DNA from: Linnemannia elongata
Taxonomy: Eukaryota > Mortierellomycota > Mortierellomycetes > Mortierellales > Mortierellaceae
Assembly: GCA_036320915.1 (NCBI GenBank)
Contig: JAXBDG010000021.1
Span: 248,001-312,000 of the forward strand
Direction of reading: 5' to 3'
DNA length: 64,000 nt
Below are positions 48,541 through 64,000 of this stretch, in pieces (within the stretch, counting starts at the first letter, position 1; each line of letters starts with the position of its first letter). The notes beneath the pieces are model-generated. The model had not been told where the DNA came from. It did not search any database and was given only the letters and a program-made list of their open reading frames with translations. The translations under genes were made by a program, and so were the position numbers.

Positions 48541-50029
48541 GGTGCTGGAGAGTAAGACCACATGTGCCGTACTGGTGAGGGTGGTTGTGGTGATGAAAGG
48601 AAAAAAAACGAGCGATGGAACGAACGATCTGTGAAAGTTGACCAAGTGTGACAAACAAACGATTGTTTATTTGGCATTGTATTGAATAGAGGGAGATAAA
48701 CAAGCTGTAGTTACCTCTACACCTTTCTGCCTCCCCCCCCCCCCCCCCCCCTTTTTTTTGTACTTCCTTCGGAATAGATTCTGTGCAAGGCTTTCTTCAA
48801 GCGCTACTTTCTCTTTCACTTTCTTGTTCCTTTGGTAGCGCTTCTTGTTTTTGCTTTTAGTACGTAAGTGATCTCTTTCTCTCCCTCGTTCCTTTTTGTT
48901 GTTGTCTGATCCCTTTCCTTTCCTAACACCACGCGAAATTAAGGTTACACGCACGCGTTTTTGTCTCACTTCCCTCTTCTGTACAAATTAGAAGCGCAAT
49001 CCATGCCTTCTGCAACCACTTTGAACAAAACATTTATCACTCCTCGCATCCTCTCCAACCTCTGTCCCTTCACCACTTCTCTTTTGAATCTGAAAAAAAA
49101 TAATATTCACTACGAATTTTTTACTGAGACCGTCACTTTCTAATACTAAACAAAAAAAAAACAAAAAAAAAAAAAAAAAAAAAAAGTAATGCTGCTAATG
49201 GTGCTTACCTGAATCATTTTCAAAATACCAGTTCCGCCAGTGCAACAAGACTAGGGTAGGTTTCTTGAACAAGGAAACGTTGAGAAACGAGTGGACTAGT
49301 GGGAACAAGAAACGAGGAACGATTGCTTTGGATATATCTTTTAATAAAGATGTGAGTTATGCACTGAGGACTAAACTGGGTACAGACTATGACTCTGATA
49401 GGGATTGATCCCCAAATCAATGTGTTGTGTGCTGTTTACGCCGTTAGACGATCTGTCGGCCTGTGGTCGGGTGTTGGGCTGCAACAGCGGAGGTCTGGCG
49501 GACTCGTGGACAGGGCGTGCTATGGATGATTTATGTATCGATTGGCGGCACACAACGTAGCGAAAGGAAAGGATCTGAACGGAATCTTGATCGTTGTCAA
49601 TGGGACGAGCGCGGGTGCGCATCCATACAGGAAGGCGGTGGCATACCTGAGTATATCGAAGACTTCCAGTTCGATGTCAAGGACAAAATCAAAAGTCGGT
49701 TAAATAAATCAGAAAAAGCGGAAGGAGCTGATTTTGCTCCATCCTTCGTTTTTATTACTGTTACTCAGGGGAGAGGATCGATGCCAGATTTGTAGGACCG
49801 CTGTCAAGTCCTCAATTGGTACGGGGGGTAAGGGATTGTAGTGGTGTAGCGAGAATAGGGTCCTAAAGAATATGAAACTGCAGAGCGCCAGCGAAACTCT
49901 TGTCAATTCTGCTCTCGTCCAAGAAGTTCTGTGTAAAAGGACAAGGAGCACACGAAAGAGCTCGGCGCACTACTAATACTAGTCCACTAGGGAAGGACTG
50001 CTAATCTAAGGCATCGCCGCCACTGCCTA
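48541..50029. other. Intergenic, repeat-scarred
   Basis: A run of 19 C followed by 8 T lies at 48733-48759, a pyrimidine-rich block at about 48760-49080, and an A-rich run at about 49149-49184. No gene is recognised. A tRNA-like string near 49385-49450 does not fold (see rejected items). Confidence 0.5.
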
Positions 50030-50156
50030 GCCACCATATCTTTTTGTAACAGCATCAAGGACCTTGATCATCATATTGGAGAACGAGGCCGTGCGCGTTT
50101 GTGAGACCAAATGGAACGGCGTTGTACTCGAAGTGTCCGTATCGGCAGTCTTATGA
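50030..50156 (-). pseudogene. Reverse transcriptase fragment (Ty3/gypsy-like)
   Basis: On the minus strand, YGHFEYNAVPFGLTNA is a near-canonical match to the palm motif of LTR-retrotransposon reverse transcriptases. A small deletion then shifts the frame, and SNMMIKVLDAVTKRYG continues as in the family. No YXDD motif, integrase or LTRs are seen nearby, so it is an isolated scrap. Confidence 0.6.
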
Positions 50157-52187
50157 GCTAACAAAGCAAATGATAATGGTTTGAGAAATAGGCACTTAGT
50201 TCTCCACTTTTTTTTTTTTTTTTTTTTTTCCCTCTCACAATTTACATTCATTTTGGAAATATAAAAGCTTAACAAACAACTTACAAGTGGGCCTGGTACT
50301 CGTCCAAAGATAACAAGGTACTACCATAGAATGTCAGCTCCAGGCAGGACATCCCATGGTCTTTGTGGCGAAGCAGCCTTGCCATGAATCTTTTGTCATC
50401 ATCAACTAAAAGACCCTCCATCCTTGACCCAAGACTCTTACGAGAATCTCCAGAGCTGTTGAGGCCAATACATCCACGTGCCACTTTCCCAGCGCAATAC
50501 CACATCAAACAAGTGACGTGGACGCAGATTTGCCGGCTCCAAAGTCCCCCACCCACCCATCACATCCATACTTGGTGCACATGGACCTGGAGGTAGAGAC
50601 TGTGTGTGGTGTGAGGGCGATGCTGTTGGAACCGCTAACGTTGGCGTTGGCATATAATTCCACTGGCAACTGGCGGTGTTGTGGGGTCAACGTACTTTGC
50701 CGTTTCCGCCCCACCGTCAAGATCCTCAACAAGCAATTCGCTTTCGCTTGCCCAACATTCACCGAGGACGTTTTCAAAAAAAAATGGGACAGGTAGTATT
50801 TTTGAAACTACTTGCCGCCGCCGCCGCCCCCCGCCCCCGCCGGTTATATTAATTGGTGAATGGTACGATATTTCTTCGTCACTGAGGTGAAAGAAACGAG
50901 GAAGGGGATAGATAATGCGTTTGTTGAGTGGATATACTGTTATTCGAAGTGTGAAGAGGAGAATGAGATGGGAATAAAAAAAAATAAAAGTGAATGCACA
51001 CGTCTCAGCAAGTGAGGAAAGAGGAATGGAAAATCGCGAAATAGAAGAAAAAAGGAAAGATGAGGAAGAGCACGAGCTCTGCCGGTGGGAGAAGGGGGGG
51101 TGACCCCACTGGCAGTCGGGACCAAGGGGGATGGAGAATGGAGAAAGGGATGATGATCTTCTTTGTCCTCTGGACAAAAAATAAAGAGATAAAAAGAGGC
51201 AAGGTTGATCACCTGACTGGTGGTGCATGGTCTCTAATGCCATACAAAAAAAAAGAGAGAGTACGCGTTCCCTCTCTTTGTTGTGTTTGTCGAAAGATGA
51301 AAGAAAAAAAAAAAAAAAAAAAAAAAAGTTCAACGGTCTCTGTTCCTTGATTGATGCGGTGGGAAAATCAATCTGAACCTTGTCGCGGGGTGATAAAGTG
51401 ATCTTACCCCTGGCTAATCCCATATGAGTGAAACGCAGTCCCTCTCCCAGACCAAGTTCCCCCCTTTTTTTTTCACTCTCCCTCCCCTCTCCTCACTCTG
51501 ACATCAACGATGGCCACTGTGTATTCTCTCTCCCCGCTCCTTGTTCCTTTTTTATTTGTCAGACCTTGACATGCTGTTCTCATCAACCACGAAAGTTCTC
51601 AGCATAGAGTAATAATAATGGCAGAGACGAAAAAAAATTCTGTCGAAAATAGGTTGAATGTATGATAAGACAAGACTGAGGTTGAAGTTGAGGTTCGATG
51701 AAGAAAAATTAGGTTGCTGGCTACTGAATGGGACCTGCAGAAATGAAAAGATGTAGACGAAGGGAAAGGTGGACTGGTAGTCGCGCCGATGCTCAACAAA
51801 CCGGCAGGTATCGAGAACGTCGTGATGTATTTTAAAAAATTGAAGGAATGGAGAGTTGAATTCAAAGGGAAAATGGAAAGGCGATGTTGCAATGAATGGA
51901 AAGGTCGAGAACGTTACGCGTGTACGTTGATATCCATTCAATTGACGACTCATTGCTGATTGTGCCTGAAAGAAATACGTCCCAGCCCGTCAAAAAGCAG
52001 ACAATCTGATGAAACATACCAATCAGCAATGCTTGGTTCCTCGGCTCCCCCCATTCAAAGAACCCCGTATGATGTTTACATGTAAAGTTATCAATGTATT
52101 TGTATGTAGCAATGAAAATAAAACAAGAAAAAAACGAGTAACAACAACAAAAATGAAAATGCCTGAAAAAACTATAATATGCAAAAA
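50157..52187. other. Intergenic, 3' side of the kinase gene
   Basis: No supported gene. It includes T and A runs (about 50212-50229, 51307-51327) and a GC-rich GCCGCC/CCCCG patch (about 50817-50842). A donor-like GTAAGTT (minus strand, about 50282) follows an open frame (about 50556-50284), but the frame does not continue through any nearby acceptor and matches no family I know. Confidence 0.4.
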
Positions 52188-60082
<7,895 letters not shown>

Positions 60083-60715
60083 GGTTGAGGAACTGTGGCA
60101 GTGGGGTTTGGTGGGATGGACTGGGAGGGACAAAGCGAAAAAAGGGTAAAAACAAAAGAGAGAGAGAGAGAGAGAGGGTGAAAGAAAAGAAGGAAAAAGA
60201 GAAAAGCAATAAGAGATGGGGGAGAGAGAGAGAGGAGAGAAGGGTACGGTGGAGTCAACTATGGACTGACGAGACTTTGCAGTGAAGGAGGGGGACAAAA
60301 GGAGAGAGAGAGGGGAGAGAAGGGGAGCTCGGGTGAACTGGTGGGCGGCAGTAAGAACAAACAACGAAAAATATAACTCAAAAAAATGAATGAGAAATGT
60401 AAGTAAAAAGAGTGAATGGGGAAAGTGAATGAGAGCAAACGAGGAGACAGATGAACGGGAGGTTTGCGAGAGACGGAGGGAGAGGGAACGAGGGAAGGAG
60501 GAAGGAGGGAAGGAGGGAAGGAAGAAGGGAAGGGACGATGAACAAAAGGGTAAAAGAAAAATGGACTGAACTGAATGAATGACTGAATGAATGTACGAAG
60601 GAGTTGGGAAGAAGAAAAGGGAAGGCAACGAAGGAAACAAGGGCGTGGACATGAAAGAGGAACAATGTGTGGCGGGATTGAATGTTGGAAGGAGACAAAA
60701 CAAAAAAAAACCCGC

Positions 60716-60750
<35 letters not shown>

Positions 60751-61180
60751 TTTTGCAAGGGAAAAAGAAAAAGGAAAGGGAAAAAGTAAAACACACCAAC
60801 TATGTCATGCCATCGGGCTTTTTGTATGTCGAACAAACAGAGAGAATAGCTGGTGCGATGATGGACACGGGTCAAATGGCGTACGCAGCAAAGTAGGGAG
60901 GGAGAGCGAGGGAGTGACATACAAGATGAACCAGTCATCTCTTCTCTCATTTTTCTTTTTGCCGCGCTTTTTTTTTGTTGTTGTTGTTATAATGGGGGTA
61001 TGTACAACTACGGGCGCACAAAGTTGGGCGTGGGAGGATGGATGTCCGCGGGCGATGGGTTCATTATTTTGTTATTGCAATATTTGATGCAGGATGGTTA
61101 TAAGAGACGACTTTGTCCGACGGCGGGCCAGTTGGTCAGTTGGTCAGTCGGTCAGGGTCAGGTCAGGCAGAGACAGGCAA

Positions 61181-61214
<34 letters not shown>

Positions 61215-63347
61215 AGAAGGAAGACTCAGAAAGAGAGAAGGAAGAAAACATAAATACTCGGACTATGGACAATAAAGGGGCAAAGGGAAAAAGTCTATGG
61301 CCGTGGCGAGAAGGTGTGAAAGAGATCGAGGCGGTGCGAATTGGAGAGGAGGTGACATGCTCTGGAAAAGGGGGAGTGGAGGAGTGACACGGAAATGAGA
61401 ACGAGAGAGAGAAGGAGAGAGAAGGAGAGAGAGAGAGGAGGGAGGAGGAAAAGAGAGAGAAGGAGGAAAGGGTACATTTGAAGAAAAGGAGGAGACAGAC
61501 AGGCAGACAGGCACGTCCAAAAATAAGCCCTTCAACCCACCGTCAGCGTTGCTTCAGTAAGCGGTTACCATTCAACCCTCCCTGAGATTAGAACAGTGAG
61601 GTCAATGGTCAAGAGGCGGCAAGTTGGGGGTCAAAGCACTGGCAAATATTTTATTTTCTGCATTCCTGCAGGAATATGTTGTGTTGTAGGTCGTGTCGTT
61701 GGAAAAATAACAACCAGCAGATGAACATGGGGTCCTGCAAGTTGTAATAAACCCTTGCATGGAGGACTGGAGTACAGCACGCCTTCTGAGGTAACAAGCC
61801 CGATGTCCGGCAGTCATGCGGTAGTCAGGTCGCACAAACAGAAGCAAAGGAATGACGCTGTGTAGTATTCGCGCTCAAGAGTTGTTTTATTTGCATGTCT
61901 GCTTGCTTGTTCGTATACTGTCTGCCTATGTGAACCAAGAATTGGGGTCCCAGCTGTGGCTGTGTCTGTGGTTGGATCCCCAAGTTCAGGCACCACGCAC
62001 AGCTTGATCGGACTGATCAAAACATTTTTTGCCACCAATTTACAGGACTATGTTTTAATCATTGTTGGAAACACAGAAGTGTTATGTCTCACATTCAGCG
62101 TCCCTGATTGGTTGCCAATTGTTCAAGCTTAAGTCTCTATTTTGTCGTTTCAGGCAGAAGGTGTTTGAAAGTGACAACAGCGAAAACAAAGAAGGATGAC
62201 CTCACAACAAAAACTCCATGGTGTTGCCATGGCAACTGTTTGCTTCCCCCAAGAAGACATGGCCATCGGATGGAGGAATGCAATGAAAAGCAGCAACAAA
62301 CAGTTAAAAGTGAAAGCAGAACGAATGCAACATCAAGCGTGGTCAGCGGGTTGAGATTAGCAGAAAGGAAGCTAGAAGTGAGGGTGACAGAGAAGCCCCG
62401 GGATGGATAATCGTTGGTGCTTAGTGGTGGCAGTAATGAAATAAAAGGGAACAAAACAAGGTCAGGGGAGAGAAGAGGAAGAAAGAAAGAGGAGGGGGTG
62501 TGTGTGTGTGTGAGAATTGTTCGAACGGACGGAAACGAGGCAAGAAAAGGGAGGGGGAAGAGGCAAGGGGGAGGAGGAGAAGGGAAAATAGGACGAGACA
62601 TCTATCCTCTCCTCATCCGTCCATGGTGTCTGTTTGGGGGGGGGGGCGTACGAATGTAATAATGGTGAGTATGAGAAAAGAGGGAAAGTGACAGAGAGGG
62701 AGAGAGAGCATGAGCGGAGTTGAAGCGAGAGAGGGACGACAGGGAAGGACAAGGGGAAAAAGGGATGAGAAAAATAGAGTGGTGGGGGGAAGGACAGTAA
62801 AGTGGTGGTGCACACATGCAATCTGTTTTATCACATCGGGAGAAGAGGCATAGGGCATCTTAATTGGAGCAAAGGGCAGAATGACTGGAGAAGGGAAGGG
62901 AGGGAGAGAAGGGAATGGATGGGAGGAAGAGGGAAGAAGAAGAGAAGAGGAAGTAGCTCTTCTTATGGAGTAAATGTATCTGCTATTTTTTCCTTCCCGT
63001 CGACAGCCCTTTCATTACATGTGTCGAGAGGAATGAAAGAGTGTATATGAAATATCCAATTGCTCTGTTGGCTTCCTCCGGAACATGAAAGAAGAAAGAG
63101 CTGTGGACGAGTGAAGAAAGAGAGTGAGAAAGAAAGAGAGAGAGAGAGAGAGAGAGAGTAGAGTCGGCTTGCCGTCCTCCCTTCCACTCTCGTGGTTGGA
63201 ATTGCACACATACCCTCTCCCAGTGTGAGTGACTTTGTGGTGTTTAAAGTCCTCACACACACACTCAACCCCTTCGCATTTGACTTCTCCCATCCTTTCT
63301 TATTCCCCTCTTCTTTCTCGTTCTTGTTCGTCCCTTTCGTCTCTTTC

Positions 63348-63385
<38 letters not shown>

Positions 63386-63764
63386 CTTTGTCATTGTCCG
63401 TCATTGCCGTTCCTTCTTCATTCGCTTTTAGTTCCTCCTTCCTTCCTTCCCTCCTTCCTTGCCTTTGTTTTTTCCTTCTTCTTTCCTTTCTTTCCTTCCC
63501 TGTTCTCTCATTCACTCATACTACATACTTCTGTCCTTCTCCTCCCTTTGCCAACCTTTTCCTCCTACTACTCCTCCTCCTCCTCCTCCTCCTCCTTCTC
63601 TACTTGACTGGTCGTTGGCATCCCTCCCTTGTACATACTCGTTCTCTTCACCCTCGTTCCCTGTCTTCCTTTTCTTCCTTTCCTTGCTTTCCTTTTTGTC
63701 TTCTTCGTTCTATCCTTACTTTACTTCTTAATATCCTTCTCCACAATCACCTACTTTCTCAATA
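60083..63764. other. 3.7-kb divergent promoter region, kinase / unknown gene
   Basis: Two oppositely skewed arms. Plus-strand purine-rich sequence (about 60100-60760, with an A run near 60717-60747) leads the leftward kinase gene. Plus-strand pyrimidine-rich sequence (about 63280-63760, with a T run near 63352-63385) leads the rightward gene. In between are a GACA microsatellite (about 61187-61217), GA-rich tracts and a non-repetitive island (about 61580-62450) that I cannot assign. Confidence 0.5.
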
Positions 63765-64000
63765 ATGGCCAAGAAAAAGACCACAGTCCGCAAGTCGACC
63801 AGACAATCGACCTACCCCCACCGGAACAGCACAACCAACAGCAAAGCCGCCTCAGTCTCCCCCTCCAACGCTTCCTCCCCCTCCCCTCCTCCGCAATCCG
63901 ATAACCACCGCCACCAACACCACCATGCTCACACTGTTTCTTCGTCGTCTTCCTCCTCGGCCTCCTCTCCTACCTCCCCAGCGGCGATGACCACTTGTGG
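63765..64000 (+). CDS. Unidentified gene, N-terminal 78 residues only
   Basis: ATG at 63765 (TCAATAATGG) after a 480-bp pyrimidine-rich leader, open to the window end. The visible protein is basic at first (MAKKKTTVRKSTRQST), then Ser/Pro/His-rich with a HRHQHHHAH stretch and a long Ser run. This is a disordered N-terminus of the kind found in fungal transcription and signalling factors; no domain is reached, so no function is proposed. The divergent promoter layout with the kinase gene supports a real start. Confidence 0.6.
   Translation, partial: MAKKKTTVRKSTRQSTYPHRNSTTNSKAASVSPSNASSPSPPPQSDNHRHQHHHAHTVSSSSSSSASSPTSPAAMTTC

Noticed and set aside
49385..49450. tRNA-like string on the minus strand (GTCTAACGGCG and GGGATCAATCCC)
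   Set aside because: No seven-base acceptor stem, poor T stem and no anticodon loop with T33; too degenerate to call.
61187..61217. Regular GACAGACA repeats resembling a CRISPR-like array
   Set aside because: A simple tetranucleotide microsatellite with no spacers; CRISPR arrays are not expected in fungal nuclear DNA.

Overview
The window is nuclear DNA from a filamentous, early-diverging fungus. Most genes are split by introns of about 85-930 bp with GTAAGT-like donors and TAG/CAG acceptors. Intergenic DNA is long and full of homopolymer and pyrimidine tracts. The gene set is eukaryotic: eIF2-alpha, NTF2, a TTC7/Ypp1 homologue, an Nma111 protease and a CAMKL kinase with a KA1 domain. A single-chain Fe-S serine dehydratase, a Sel1-repeat protein and an intronless NACHT/pentapeptide/WD40 receptor suggest Mortierellomycota or a relative. 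That placement is an inference from gene content, not a measured phylogeny.

Layout. 1-772: 5' part of a coiled-coil protein gene on the minus strand. 773-7646: 6.9 kb of low-complexity DNA without a convincing gene. 7647-18900: three plus-strand genes in a row: a MYSM1-like SANT+JAMM deubiquitinase, a TTC7/Ypp1 TPR protein, and eIF2-alpha only 148 bp after it. 20151-24601: an Nma111/HtrA-type protease. 24841-27838: a striking palindrome, with two arms of about 1.45 kb around an 88-bp spacer; the inner 1.33 kb of each arm is almost perfectly identical. It is followed by a broken metallo-beta-lactamase-fold gene (28288-29285). 29686-30843: NTF2 (minus). 33124-36264: Fe-S L-serine dehydratase with a mitochondrial-type leader (plus), convergent with a Sel1-repeat protein (36536-37966, minus). 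41176-46662: a 1828-residue NLR-like receptor in one exon. 46955-52187: transposon debris (piggyBac relic, reverse transcriptase scrap) around a small predicted membrane protein. 52188-60082: an eight-exon KA1 kinase (minus). 63765-64000: start of an unidentified plus-strand gene.

The intact genes are mostly housekeeping: translation initiation, nuclear import, PI4-kinase recruitment, chromatin deubiquitination, serine breakdown and proteolysis. They do not form a pathway cluster. The accessory parts are the palindromic element, the NACHT receptor, and the decayed transposon and hydrolase sequences. Exon boundaries were read by eye from splice motifs, reading frame and protein-family continuity, and the phases of every spliced model were checked to close.
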